Counted from the first letter of the stretch, positions 6,911-15,525 are shown. The stretch: DNA of 29,136 bases from Candidatus Omnitrophota bacterium (GCA_016867175.1 VGKF01000001.1:1-29136), one strand, 5' to 3'. Notes: generated by a model from the sequence alone, not told the origin. A program made the numbers and translations.

Positions 6911-7861
6911 ATGAACGGACTAGATTTTGAAAAACCGGTTACAGAGTTAGAAAAGAAGATTCAGGAGCTGAGGTCATTTATCTCCGAGAAAAAGATAGAT
7001 CTTTCCTCTGAGGTAAGGCGCCTGGAAGAAAAGCTCGAGCACCTGAAGAAAGACACCTACGGTAATTTGACTGCCTGGCAGAGGGTACAGATCGCCCGCC
7101 ACCCCAAGAGGCCATACACCCTTGATTATGTCGGCGTAATCATGAAAGATTTCCTGGAGCTGCACGGAGATAGGGGCTTTGCTGACGATAAGGCCCTGAT
7201 TGCTGGTCTTGCAAGGATAGATGACCAGAAAGTCCTGGTTATCGGCCACCAGAAAGGAAGGGATACCAAAGAAAACCTGAAGCGTAACTTTGGCTGTGCG
7301 CATCCAGAGGGCTACCGTAAGGCCTTGCGCTTTATGCAAATGGCTGAAAAGTTTGATTTTCCTATAGTGATATTTATCGATACCCCAGGGGCCTATCCGG
7401 GGATAGGCGCAGAGGAGCGCGGCCAGGCTCAGGCGATCGCCCTTAATTTGAGGGAGATGGTTAGCATCACAGTCCCAATCGTAGCCATAGTAATAGGCGA
7501 AGGAGGATCAGGCGGAGCCCTGGGGATAGGAGTGGCTGACAGGGTCTGTGTTTTAGAGAATGCGTATTACTCTGTCATCTCTCCGGAAGGTTGCGCCGCA
7601 ATATTATGGAAAGACGGTTCTCGCGCCCCTGATGCTGCTGAAGTATTGAAATTGACAGCCGCAGACCTGTTAAAGATGGGCATAATTGACGAGGTAATCC
7701 CTGAGCCATTGGGCGGGGCTCATCATGACCCGCAGCAGATGTCCGCAACTCTTAAAACCGCAATACAAAAACATCTTAAAGGCTTGAAGGCCCTTAAAAA
7801 AGAAGAGCTCCTGGAATCAAGATATAAAAAGTTTAGAAGCATGGGCGTGGTGCAGGAATGA
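6911..7861 (+). CDS. accA: Acetyl-CoA carboxylase carboxyltransferase subunit alpha
   Basis: AccA pairs with AccD to move CO2 from carboxybiotin to acetyl-CoA, making malonyl-CoA for fatty-acid synthesis. The 316 residues match the normal size. Family blocks are the N-terminal helical region, then RPYTLDYV, ELHGDRGFADDKALIAG, FIDTPGAYPGIGAEERGQ, GEGGSGGALGIGVAD and SPEGCAAILWKD. The glycine-rich GEGGSGGA forms the oxyanion and CoA-binding region. The ATG begins immediately after the preceding TAG, and the gene overlaps padR by 4 nt. The partner accD and the biotin proteins are not in this window. Confidence 0.96.
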   Translation: MNGLDFEKPVTELEKKIQELRSFISEKKIDLSSEVRRLEEKLEHLKKDTYGNLTAWQRVQIARHPKRPYTLDYVGVIMKDFLELHGDRGFADDKALIAGLARIDDQKVLVIGHQKGRDTKENLKRNFGCAHPEGYRKALRFMQMAEKFDFPIVIFIDTPGAYPGIGAEERGQAQAIALNLREMVSITVPIVAIVIGEGGSGGALGIGVADRVCVLENAYYSVISPEGCAAILWKDGSRAPDAAEVLKLTAADLLKMGIIDEVIPEPLGGAHHDPQQMSATLKTAIQKHLKGLKALKKEELLESRYKKFRSMGVVQE

Positions 7862-8373
7862 TCGGAAACGAATTAGTGCTCCTGGGGTTATTGAAAGAGA
7901 GCCCCAAGCATGGTTATGAGATAAAAAAGAAGATTAAGGATATACTCTCTTTATTTGCGGGGATAGATCTAAAGTCCGTATATTACCCTTTAAGGATATT
8001 AGAGAAAAAAGGCCTGGTAGAAAAACATGCAAGTAAAGAAGGCAGAAGACCCAAGCGTTTTGTCTACGCCCTCACCCCTAAAGGCCAAAATCATTTCCAG
8101 GAGCTCCTCAATAAAAGTTTCCTTAATTTTAACCGGCCGCAGTTCAGCCTGGACTCAAGCCTTTATTTTTTAGAATATATAAAGCCTGCGATCGCCAAGC
8201 GCAGATTACGCGCGCGCACCCAAGTCCTAAAAACCCTCTCTGCTACACTTGCCAAGACTATAACCTCGTTAAGAGCAAAAAGGTCTTTTTCTTTGGTACG
8301 CATCCTGGAGCACGACCTGCAGATGATAGAGGCAGAATCCAGGTTTCTTTCCTCGCTGATCAAAACCCTTTAA
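7858..8373 (+). CDS. PadR family transcriptional regulator
   Basis: The N-terminal 75 residues form the PadR winged helix, with LVLLGLLKESPKHGYEIKKK and SVYYPLRILEKKGLVEK, followed by a wing around EGRRPKRFVYALTPKG. The C-terminal half (about 90-171) is helical, with many basic residues and leucines, and would serve for dimerisation and effector sensing. PadR proteins usually repress efflux, phenolic-acid or membrane-stress genes. The gene overlaps accA by ATGA and ends 15 nt before the marR promoter's -35 box, so it could regulate its own operon or the efflux operon; neither is shown. Confidence 0.85.
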   Translation: MIGNELVLLGLLKESPKHGYEIKKKIKDILSLFAGIDLKSVYYPLRILEKKGLVEKHASKEGRRPKRFVYALTPKGQNHFQELLNKSFLNFNRPQFSLDSSLYFLEYIKPAIAKRRLRARTQVLKTLSATLAKTITSLRAKRSFSLVRILEHDLQMIEAESRFLSSLIKTL

Positions 8374-8387
8374 GTTAGAAAAGAGGC

Positions 8388-8416
8388 TTGACATTTGCTT
8401 TTACGCAGGATATACT
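8388..8416 (+). promoter_or_regulatory. Sigma-70-type promoter of the marR-efflux operon
   Basis: A perfect TTGACA (8388-8393) and TATACT (8411-8416) are separated by exactly 17 bases. Transcription would start near 8423, about 40 nt ahead of the marR ATG. Confidence 0.88.
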
Positions 8417-8441
8417 TAATTATATTAATAATTAAGTATAT
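8410..8441. promoter_or_regulatory. Palindromic operator overlapping the marR promoter
   Basis: Two perfect 14-bp inverted arms, 8410-8423 and 8428-8441 (ATATACTTAATTAT and its complement), flank a 4-base centre. The palindrome covers the whole -10 box and the predicted start site, the usual layout for autorepression by a MarR dimer. It is AT-only apart from one C and one G, so it is not a good intrinsic RNA structure signal. Confidence 0.8.
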
Positions 8442-8465
8442 TGAATATTAGGGAGATTAAATATA

Positions 8466-8918
8466 ATGTCGGTTTCTCTGGTTGACTTTGCGGATAAATT
8501 GCATGAAGTGATGCCGGTGGTGATGCGGGAGTTCACCCACAGGCAGGTAGATGAGCTGCGTAGCGGAAAGATCACCCTTTCTCAGTTCCTCATCCTGGAC
8601 TTCCTGCAGCGATACAGCGCAGCACGCATGACTGATTTAGCTCGCTTTATGCAGGTGAGCACAGCTGCGATGACCGGGCTTGTTGAGAGGCTGGTTAATT
8701 ACGGCTATGCGGCCAGAGTTTTAAATCCTAATGACCGGCGTATCGTTAAAGTGCAGCTGACCCCTAAAGGTACTGAGATAGTTAAGAAGATATATCAGAG
8801 CAGGCGCAAGATGATTATGGATATCTTTGGAAAAATAACCCACCGGGAGCGTCAGGAGTATTTGAACGTTTTGCTGCATATAAAGGAAATTATTACAGAG
8901 GATAAAGGCAAAAAGTAA
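8466..8918 (+). CDS. MarR family transcriptional regulator
   Basis: The protein of 150 residues has the MarR winged helix-turn-helix. TLSQFLILDFLQ precedes the recognition region MTDLARFMQVSTAAMTGLVE (about residues 54-73), and the wing is LVNYGYAARVLNPNDRRIVK with the family-typical DRR. The N- and C-terminal helices make the dimer. The gene is first in an operon with tolC, adaptor and RND permease genes, and its promoter carries a 32-bp palindrome, so the usual reading is a repressor released by a toxic ligand. GGGAG at 8451-8455 is a modest ribosome-binding site. The stop shares one base with the tolC start. Confidence 0.93.
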   Translation: MSVSLVDFADKLHEVMPVVMREFTHRQVDELRSGKITLSQFLILDFLQRYSAARMTDLARFMQVSTAAMTGLVERLVNYGYAARVLNPNDRRIVKVQLTPKGTEIVKKIYQSRRKMIMDIFGKITHRERQEYLNVLLHIKEIITEDKGKK

Positions 8919-10180
8919 TGAGGCGCTCAGCAGTATTAATGGTGCTTATTTTTTTTATTGGGCTTCTGCCGGCAGCTGCCCAGGAGATTCCTTTGACGTT
9001 AGATGAAGCCTTGAGTATAGCCATGCGCGACAACCGCGACGTATTGCTAAAAACAGAGGATGTAAGGAGGGCCAAGGCCCAGATTGCCGAGAGTAATGCT
9101 GCGCTTTTACCGAGCCTAAATTTTACCGCAAGCCTAACAGATACGCGAGGACTTTATTCTAAAGACCTCACGCAAACTACTGCCCAGGCAACCTTAAAAC
9201 AATATATCTACAAAGGCGCAAAAACTATAAATACAATAGAGCAGGGCAAGCATAAAAAAGAGGTAACGCAAGCGCTTTTGGATAAAACAAAATTAGAATT
9301 GGGTTTAAGCGTATATAAGGCTTTCTATACCCTGTTATTATCCCAAGATTTGTCTACTCTTAATAAAGATATAGTAGATAATACCCAAGGGCACCTATCT
9401 TCTATTAAAGAACGCTATAAAAATGGAGAGGTTTCGGAATCCGAAGTCCTGAATATGGAAAATTCGCTAGCCGTTGTGAAACAGGCTAGCGAATCATCGG
9501 TCAATCAGGCAGAGGCAGCAGGGTCCCTGCTAAATAACTTATTATATTTGGATAAGGACGCTAAAATAAAACCCGCAGTTCAATTTAACTACCTGGCAAG
9601 CGATATCGCCTATGACCAGGCGTTTTTAAAGAGTATGCAGGCCAGGCCTGAGATAAAACAATATGAGGCCCAGCTTAAAGCAGATAAAAGGGCAGTCCAG
9701 ATCGCCAAGGCCGATACCCGGCCGAGCATCTATGCCTCTTGGGATTACTATAGCCGTTCGCACGCCAGTTCTTCCACCAACCGCAACTGGAATGATTATA
9801 ATGTGATTGGCCTGGTCTTTTCCTGGCCAATATTTGACGGCTGGGCTACCAGAAGCAAGGTAGAGCAGGCGCTGGCAGATTTAAAAGAGACAGAATTAAC
9901 CGAGCAGAAGGTCAGAGGCGATATTGCCCTGGAATTAAAGGAGGCCTATCTTTCTTTAAAAGACGCCATTGCTAAGCTCCAGGCGAGCGAAACCGACCTG
10001 AAGGTTTACGCGGATAATCTTTCGGGGGCAAGGGAAAAATATAACCAGGGGATTATTAGCCTCTTGGGGATGAATGACGCTAATTTAAAGTACGAAATCT
10101 CCGCCTTTAATAGAAAGCAGGCGATCTATGATTATATGCTGGCAAAGGCGAGTTTCGATAAGGCAACAGGAGGTTTTTGA
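8918..10180 (+). CDS. TolC-family outer-membrane efflux channel
   Basis: The protein of 420 residues has a signal peptide (about 1-22, ending PAAAQ). Two internally related halves of the outer-membrane efflux family follow. The first starts at LTLDEALSIAMRDNRDVLL, with AKAQIAESNAALLPSLNF; the second around ARPEIKQYEAQLKADKRAVQ, with IAKADTRPSIYASWDYY and PIFDGW. The long helices typical of the periplasmic tunnel are evident, as are the strands (ASLTDTRGLYS, YNVIGLVFSWPIF). It forms the outer exit duct of the adjacent RND pump. The ATG shares a base with the marR stop, and the last bases overlap the adaptor start region. Confidence 0.93.
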   Translation: MRRSAVLMVLIFFIGLLPAAAQEIPLTLDEALSIAMRDNRDVLLKTEDVRRAKAQIAESNAALLPSLNFTASLTDTRGLYSKDLTQTTAQATLKQYIYKGAKTINTIEQGKHKKEVTQALLDKTKLELGLSVYKAFYTLLLSQDLSTLNKDIVDNTQGHLSSIKERYKNGEVSESEVLNMENSLAVVKQASESSVNQAEAAGSLLNNLLYLDKDAKIKPAVQFNYLASDIAYDQAFLKSMQARPEIKQYEAQLKADKRAVQIAKADTRPSIYASWDYYSRSHASSSTNRNWNDYNVIGLVFSWPIFDGWATRSKVEQALADLKETELTEQKVRGDIALELKEAYLSLKDAIAKLQASETDLKVYADNLSGAREKYNQGIISLLGMNDANLKYEISAFNRKQAIYDYMLAKASFDKATGGF

Positions 10181-11067
10181 TGCGCACGCTTATTTTATTA
10201 ACTTCAATCTTTATGTTATTCGGTTGTCAACAGCAACAGGCTAAGAAGGGCGCGGCCAGTGAAGCGATTCCGGTTAAAGTGATTAAGGTAGGGCTTCGCG
10301 AACTCAACCAGACCTTAGAATACGCGGGTGATATCAAGGCCCAGGATGAGGTGAAGGCATATCCTAAAGTGAGCGGTAAGATTATTGAGAAGATTAAGGA
10401 AGAAGGGGCCGCAGTCGATAAAGGCGATGTAGTCGCCTACATTGACCGCGACGAGGTAGGGTTAAAATTCCAGAAGGCCCCGGTAGAGAGCCCTGTTTCA
10501 GGGGTGGTGGGCAGGATTTACGTGGGTATAGGCACCAATGTTACCCCGCAGACCCCCATAGCCTTGGTAGTGAAGATGGATAAGGTAAAGATTAATCTCG
10601 ATATCCCGGAGATTTATCTAGCCAAGATATACCTGGGCCAAGAGGCAAATATAGAAGTAGATTCCTATGCGCAAGAAAGTTTTTTAGGCAGGGTTACCAA
10701 GATCAGCCCGGTGTTAAATTTAGAAAACCGCGCAGCTCCGGTCGAGATAACTATCGATAACCCGCAGTATCATTTAAAATCAGGGATGTTTGCCAAGGTC
10801 TCGCTGGCATTAGAAAAACGCATTGGGGTACCGGTTATTTTAAAAGAGGCAATTATAGGCAAAGCCCCTGATGCATACGTGTATTTGATCCAGAATAATA
10901 AAGCTGCGATACGCAAAATTGAGTTGGGTATACATGACGGGCCTTTCTATGAAGTAACACAGGGGTTAGGGGCAGGGGATCTGGTGGTGATCATGGGCCA
11001 GCAGCGGCTTTATGAAAATGCTCAGGTGGCCGTTGAGATAGGTGATAGCCAGGGAGGCCGGGAATGA
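10180..11067 (+). CDS. RND periplasmic adaptor (membrane fusion protein), hairpin-less lipoprotein
   Basis: This is the periplasmic adaptor linking the RND permease to the TolC channel. The ATG at 10180 is preferred to the in-frame TTG at 10177 because AGGAGG (10168-10173) is then 6 nt away. A lipobox LFGC gives a lipid-anchored C16. The mature protein has a lipoyl domain, beta-barrel (DIPEIYLAKIYLGQEANIEV) and membrane-proximal domain (VILKEAIIGKAPDAYVYLI). The lipoyl halves (VSGKIIEKIKEEGAAVDKGD and VESPVSGVVGRIYVGIGTNV) are joined by only about 25 residues, so the coiled-coil hairpin of AcrA-type adaptors is absent. At 295 residues it is short for the family (about 370-400). It overlaps the permease gene by ATGA. 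Confidence 0.9.
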   Translation: MRTLILLTSIFMLFGCQQQQAKKGAASEAIPVKVIKVGLRELNQTLEYAGDIKAQDEVKAYPKVSGKIIEKIKEEGAAVDKGDVVAYIDRDEVGLKFQKAPVESPVSGVVGRIYVGIGTNVTPQTPIALVVKMDKVKINLDIPEIYLAKIYLGQEANIEVDSYAQESFLGRVTKISPVLNLENRAAPVEITIDNPQYHLKSGMFAKVSLALEKRIGVPVILKEAIIGKAPDAYVYLIQNNKAAIRKIELGIHDGPFYEVTQGLGAGDLVVIMGQQRLYENAQVAVEIGDSQGGRE

Positions 11068-14000
11068 GGCTACCGGAATTCGGCGTTAAAAAACCAGTCA
11101 CCAATTTAATGATATTTTCATCCATCATTATTATTGCGATGTACAGCCTTACGCGTATCGGTATTGATAGCATGCCTAAGATTGAACCGCCGGTTATTAC
11201 CGTAGTCTCTATTTATCCGGGCGCAAGCCCGGAGGATGTAGAGGCCAAGGTTACTGAGCCGCTGGAGAACCAGCTGGCTACTGCGCCTGGGATTGAGAAG
11301 ATCACTTCGCGTTCCTATGAAGGGGCTTCCTCCATCTCTCTTAAATTTATATGGGGGACGAATCTGGATGCTGCTACAAATGACATACGCGACCGCATTG
11401 AGCTAGCCAAGAGGTCCTTACCGGATATACCCGATGAGATGGATAACCCGTTTATCTTTAAATTCAATACCGCCAATATCCCCATACTCTTTTTGGGGAT
11501 TACCGCAAAAGAATCTTACCCCGGTCTGTATGACCTTGTCGACAAGAAGGTAGGGGATGCCCTGCGTCAGCTGCCCGGGGTAGGCACAGTTGAACTTATC
11601 GGAGGGATGGAGCGGCAGGTTAATGTTTGGCTGGAGAGGCAGCGCTTGGAAGGTTATGATTTTTCTATATTGGATATCCAAAATGCCATTAAGCAGGAGA
11701 ATGTCTCTCAGCCGGTGGGTGAGCTAAAGAGCGGGTTGACAAACTATCTGCTTCGTCTACCGGGAGAATTCGCAGCTCCCGACGAGATTAAGTCGGTTAT
11801 TCTGGGTAAGCGCCAGGGCAAGGTAGTATATTTAAAAGATGTGGCCAGGGTAGAGGATGGCTTTAAAGAAACCACGCTTAATGTACGCATAAACCAAAAC
11901 CAGGGCTTGCTATTGATGATTCAAAAACAGACTGATACCAATACTGTGGAAGTGGCTAGGTTAATCAAGAAAAAACTAAAAGAACTGGAGAGGGTATTGC
12001 CTACAGATGTTAAGATGCATACCATCTTTGATAGCTCCCAGGATATCCTTGATTCGCTAAATTCTCTTAAATCCTCGGTATATCTAGGCATTATATTGGT
12101 AGTACTGGTAGTATGGTTTTTCCTGCGGCAATTTTTACCTAGCCTGATCATTGTCCTGACTATACCATTTTCTCTGCTCATTGCTTTTATCTATCTTTTC
12201 CTAAGCGGCCGCACAATAAACGCGATCAGCCTTTCTTCTCTGGCGATTGCCTGCGGTATGGTAGTGGATAACGCAATAGTAGTAGCGGATAACATATACC
12301 GTAAACTAGAGAGGGGGGTCCGTCCGACAGAGGCGGCGATTTTCGGGACGCAGGAGATATTTTTAGCAATTGCGGCGTCTACCTTCACTACGGTTGCGGT
12401 ATTCTTGCCGATGTTTTTTATACCCGGAGTAATCGGGATCTTCTTTAGCGAGCTGGCCGTGATCGTCACAGTCACGCTTTTAGGCTCGTTATTTACCGCA
12501 GCAACCTTTAGCCCGATGCTCTGTTCTCAGTGGATGAAGGCCGCCTATACTACGGAAAAGAAGTCAAAACTGTTTTCTAAATTCTATAATCTTTCTGAAA
12601 ATATGTTTAAATCCTGGGAGGCCTTTTATGCGCGCACCCTGGGATTCTGCTTGCATCATAAGAAGCTGGTGCTCGTCGGTTTTGCCGCAGTTTTTTTTGC
12701 CGCTATGCTCGTGCTTCCCTTTGTAGAAAACGAATTTGCTCCGGAAGAAGATACGGGAGACGTACGCTTGACCATAGAGATGCCTTTAGGTACCCGTTTT
12801 GAAGAAACTGACAAGGTTGCAAGGAGGATTGAGGAGCTGCTTAAGGCAGGGGTTCCGGAGGCACAATTCTATTATGCCCGCACCGGGCAGGTCCAGGGCA
12901 GGTCCAGGGCTATGGGCCAGACCTCCGGTGAAAATATTATTACTGTCGGAGCAAAGCTTGTGTCTAAAACAGAGCGTAAGCGTTCGGTTTGGGATGTGGC
13001 GCAGGCCTTGCGTAATAAGATCAAGCAGATACCCGGAGTATTAAAGATCGATATCCAAACCGGTAGTCCTATTGGCCGTATGATCACCGGCATGGGCGGA
13101 AAGGCAGTGCAGGTTGAGATTGTAGGTAACTCTTTTGAAGAGACGGATGCGCTTGCGCAAAAGATGAAGGGGGTTATTGAAAAAATCCCGGGGACAGTCG
13201 ATGTCTCTATTTCCAGGGAATTGCGACTACCTGAATTAAGGATAGCTATTAACAGGGAAAAAGCAGCCAGTCTTGGCTTAAGCATGAATATCATCGCCAG
13301 CAGTCTTAAGGCCTATATCCAGGGTTCCGTTGCCTCTAAATACCGCGAAAAAGGAGAGACCTATGATATTTATCTAAGGCTCCAGGAGTCTTCACGCGAG
13401 AAGATAGAAGACATTGAGAACTTATTTATAGTCTCTCCTGTTACCAGGAGCCAGGTAAGACTCTCTAATATAGCCAGTATTTATGAAGCGGCAGGCCCTA
13501 GGGTAATTGAGCGCCAGAACCGCGAGCGGGTAGTTAGGTTAGAGTGTAATACCTATAAGCGTTCTTCGGGCAAGGTAGTAGAAGATATCAAAAGGGAAAT
13601 AAAAAATATGGTCTTTCCTTCGAATATAATGCTTAATATAGGAGGAGAGGCAGAAGAACAAAAAAAGGCATTTAGAGACCTAGCGCTCTTATTGATGCTG
13701 GGAATTATTCTGGTATATATGATTATGGCGGCGCAGTTTGAGTCGCTCCTAGACCCTTTTATCATCATGTTCGCCATACCCTTTACCTTTATCGGGGTAA
13801 TCCTGGGATTTCTTATAACTCATACTACATTAAATATCGTAAGTTACCTGGGCGCGATCATGCTTATAGGCATCGTGGTGAATAACGCCATTGTTTTAAT
13901 CAGCTATATCATTATCCTGCGTGCGCGCGGACAATCCATGCATGAAGCAGTAACCAATGCCGGGAAAGACAGGCTGCGTCCGGTGCTTATGACTACTATT

Positions 14001-14183
14001 ACCACGCTGGCGGGATTGCTTCCCCTGGCCATATCAAGCGGGGTGGGTTCTGAGACCTGGCGGCCTTTGGGCATCACCATGTTTGGCGGATTAACGGTAT
14101 CAACGCTGATTACTATGCTTTTTGTGCCGACCCTGTATGCGGTCTTCCACCGTAAATCCATAAAACCAAAAGCTCGAGCATAA
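11064..14183 (+). CDS. RND multidrug efflux permease (AcrB/HAE-1-like)
   Basis: This is the proton-driven inner-membrane pump of the operon. The 1039 residues and duplicated organisation (12 helices, two large periplasmic loops) are normal. Visible motifs are MPKIEPPVITVVSIYPGASP with EDVEAKVTEPLE after helix 1, GMVVDNAIVVADNIYRKLER in helix 4 (aspartate of the proton relay), the PVLMTTITTLAGLLPLAI block before helix 11, and IGIVVNNAIVLISYI in helix 10. The helix-10 lysine of AcrB is replaced by NN, as in many non-enterobacterial relatives. Substrate specificity (drug, lipid or metal) cannot be told. It lies between the adaptor (4-nt overlap) and a PII-like accessory gene 11 nt downstream. 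Confidence 0.94.
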   Translation: MRLPEFGVKKPVTNLMIFSSIIIIAMYSLTRIGIDSMPKIEPPVITVVSIYPGASPEDVEAKVTEPLENQLATAPGIEKITSRSYEGASSISLKFIWGTNLDAATNDIRDRIELAKRSLPDIPDEMDNPFIFKFNTANIPILFLGITAKESYPGLYDLVDKKVGDALRQLPGVGTVELIGGMERQVNVWLERQRLEGYDFSILDIQNAIKQENVSQPVGELKSGLTNYLLRLPGEFAAPDEIKSVILGKRQGKVVYLKDVARVEDGFKETTLNVRINQNQGLLLMIQKQTDTNTVEVARLIKKKLKELERVLPTDVKMHTIFDSSQDILDSLNSLKSSVYLGIILVVLVVWFFLRQFLPSLIIVLTIPFSLLIAFIYLFLSGRTINAISLSSLAIACGMVVDNAIVVADNIYRKLERGVRPTEAAIFGTQEIFLAIAASTFTTVAVFLPMFFIPGVIGIFFSELAVIVTVTLLGSLFTAATFSPMLCSQWMKAAYTTEKKSKLFSKFYNLSENMFKSWEAFYARTLGFCLHHKKLVLVGFAAVFFAAMLVLPFVENEFAPEEDTGDVRLTIEMPLGTRFEETDKVARRIEELLKAGVPEAQFYYARTGQVQGRSRAMGQTSGENIITVGAKLVSKTERKRSVWDVAQALRNKIKQIPGVLKIDIQTGSPIGRMITGMGGKAVQVEIVGNSFEETDALAQKMKGVIEKIPGTVDVSISRELRLPELRIAINREKAASLGLSMNIIASSLKAYIQGSVASKYREKGETYDIYLRLQESSREKIEDIENLFIVSPVTRSQVRLSNIASIYEAAGPRVIERQNRERVVRLECNTYKRSSGKVVEDIKREIKNMVFPSNIMLNIGGEAEEQKKAFRDLALLLMLGIILVYMIMAAQFESLLDPFIIMFAIPFTFIGVILGFLITHTTLNIVSYLGAIMLIGIVVNNAIVLISYIIILRARGQSMHEAVTNAGKDRLRPVLMTTITTLAGLLPLAISSGVGSETWRPLGITMFGGLTVSTLITMLFVPTLYAVFHRKSIKPKARA

Positions 14184-14194
14184 CGGAGAAATAA

Positions 14195-14488
14195 ATGCTT
14201 AAGATGGTAATGATCGTTTATAATGAAGCCCTGGATTTGGATGTTATGGCGGTTCTGGGAGGGTGCGCCGTAAAGAACTACACGAAGGCTAACGCTGTGT
14301 ATGGCCGGGGCGAGGGTTCCGGTACGCATTTAGGCAATGATATCTGGCCGGGCAGAAACAATATCTTGTATGTGGCCTGCGATGAGAAACAGGCGCAGCA
14401 GATCTTAGCCTGCGTAAAAGAACTAAGGAAAAAGCTGGGCCATGAGGGCGTAAAGGCCTTTCTCCTGCCGCTGGAAGAGATGACCTGA
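14195..14488 (+). CDS. PG0541-like (PII-fold) transporter-associated protein
   Basis: The protein of 97 residues resembles the PG0541 family of small cytosolic proteins encoded beside RND efflux genes. These have a PII/CutA-like ferredoxin fold. Recognisable parts are KMVMIVYNEALDLDVMAVL, KNYTKANAVYGRGEGSGTHL with GNDIWPGRNN, and LYVACDEKQAQQILACVKEL. Such proteins may sense a ligand and modulate the pump, but I know of no proven mechanism. It starts 11 nt after the permease with CGGAG as ribosome-binding site, and its stop codon overlaps the next ATG (TGATG). Confidence 0.75.
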   Translation: MLKMVMIVYNEALDLDVMAVLGGCAVKNYTKANAVYGRGEGSGTHLGNDIWPGRNNILYVACDEKQAQQILACVKELRKKLGHEGVKAFLLPLEEMT

Positions 14489-15468
14489 TGCCGATAAGAG
14501 TCATTAAAAAGCTGCTACTTGTTTTTCTAGCCATCTTTGTCGTAACCTTTCTTTCCCTGTTTTTCTTAAAAGACCGCCTGGTTAAATCAATAGTGAATGC
14601 CGGTTTATCTAAGGCCATCGGAGTGCCTATTCAATTAGAAGGCTTCTCCTGGGATATTCTAAATAGCGTTATAGAAATAAAAGGCTTAAAAATATACAAT
14701 CCGGATGGGTTTCCTAAGGAGGTAATGCTGGTTATGCCGAGCATAAAGGCCGAATACGACCTTTCCGCATTTCTGAAAAAGGAGCTGCATCTACCCTGGG
14801 CTGAACTTGATTTAAGGGAGGTTATTCTTTCCAGGGAGGCTGGCGGTAAGCTCAACCTCCAGGAGCTGAAAACAGGAGATAAAAAGGCGGCAGCGCAAAC
14901 CTCGCAAAAAGAACAAGAAGCCAAGGCCTGGCCATTACATATAGAATTATTCAAGCTTAAGTTAGGAAGGATCGTGTATAAAGACTTCAGCTCCGGAGGC
15001 AAGCCCATTATTCAGGCCTATGAGGTCAATATCAATAAGGCCTATAAAAATATATCCGGCCTTAAGCAGCTCTTGACCCTTATGCTTGCCGATTCTTTAA
15101 GGCCGACTGCCTTAAAAGGCGCGGCTATTTATGGTTTGGTGAGTCTTACTGGCGCACAATTGCTTCCTCCTGTGGGGGTGGCAGCGGTGTTGACCGGTAG
15201 AGACGGGGCAAAGGCAGGCTTTCCAACAGATACCCAAAAGGCCTTTACAGTCAGCTTAGAGGCGCTGGATGAAGTAGGAGATATAGTTAAGCATGACGAT
15301 AGGAGAGGCGTTATTAAAGGAAAGATTCACAGTATTGAAGTAATAATTAAGATTTCCCGTATTTTTGATAAAGAGGTAACTGTAGCTGTTTCAGCCAGAA
15401 AATATCTAATCCCCAAGCCCCATATCGCAGAGGGGCTGCTTTATCATATCTCAGAAAAACTCAAATAA
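14488..15468 (+). CDS. AsmA-like envelope protein with a C-terminal DUF3568-like domain
   Basis: The protein of 326 residues has an N-terminal membrane helix (about 6-26), then an AsmA/DUF748-like N-terminal segment. This includes SKAIGVPIQLEGFSWDI, IEIKGLKIYNPDGFP and LDLREVILSREAGGKLNLQE. AsmA-like proteins are inner-membrane anchored periplasmic proteins linked to lipid transport and outer-membrane assembly. After a hydrophobic stretch (about 208-236), the last 80 residues (AFTVSLEALDEVGDIVKHDD to the C-terminus) look like a small alpha/beta DUF3568-type domain. The combination is unusual to me. It is the last gene of the marR operon, and 91 nt separate it from the next promoter-driven operon. 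Function inferred only from the family and context. Confidence 0.6.
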   Translation: MPIRVIKKLLLVFLAIFVVTFLSLFFLKDRLVKSIVNAGLSKAIGVPIQLEGFSWDILNSVIEIKGLKIYNPDGFPKEVMLVMPSIKAEYDLSAFLKKELHLPWAELDLREVILSREAGGKLNLQELKTGDKKAAAQTSQKEQEAKAWPLHIELFKLKLGRIVYKDFSSGGKPIIQAYEVNINKAYKNISGLKQLLTLMLADSLRPTALKGAAIYGLVSLTGAQLLPPVGVAAVLTGRDGAKAGFPTDTQKAFTVSLEALDEVGDIVKHDDRRGVIKGKIHSIEVIIKISRIFDKEVTVAVSARKYLIPKPHIAEGLLYHISEKLK

Positions 15469-15495
15469 TCCTTCCCTCGCCCCCCGTTTTTTTGC

Positions 15496-15525
15496 TTGAC
15501 AAAACCAAAAGATTTTCGTTATAAT
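15496..15525 (+). promoter_or_regulatory. Sigma-70-type promoter of the acyl ligase/MMPL operon
   Basis: TTGACA (15496-15501) and TATAAT (15520-15525) are separated by 18 bases. Transcription should begin near 15532. No Shine-Dalgarno sequence is visible before the ATG at 15560, so initiation may be controlled by the leader. Confidence 0.85.

Noticed and set aside
12886..12907. Two tandem copies of the 11-mer GGCAGGTCCAG in the RND permease gene
   Set aside because: The reading frame stays open and the protein remains in register with its family, so an 11-bp duplication would need compensation; probably chance in a Gly/Gln/Arg-rich stretch.
12872..13294. Long minus-strand open frames opposite the RND permease (also 13904-14329)
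   Set aside because: Shadow frames of a strongly supported coding sequence, with no domain or start signal.
15469..15495. Terminator after the AsmA-like gene
   Set aside because: CCCCCC followed by a T-run is present but there is no stem, so termination here is not supported.
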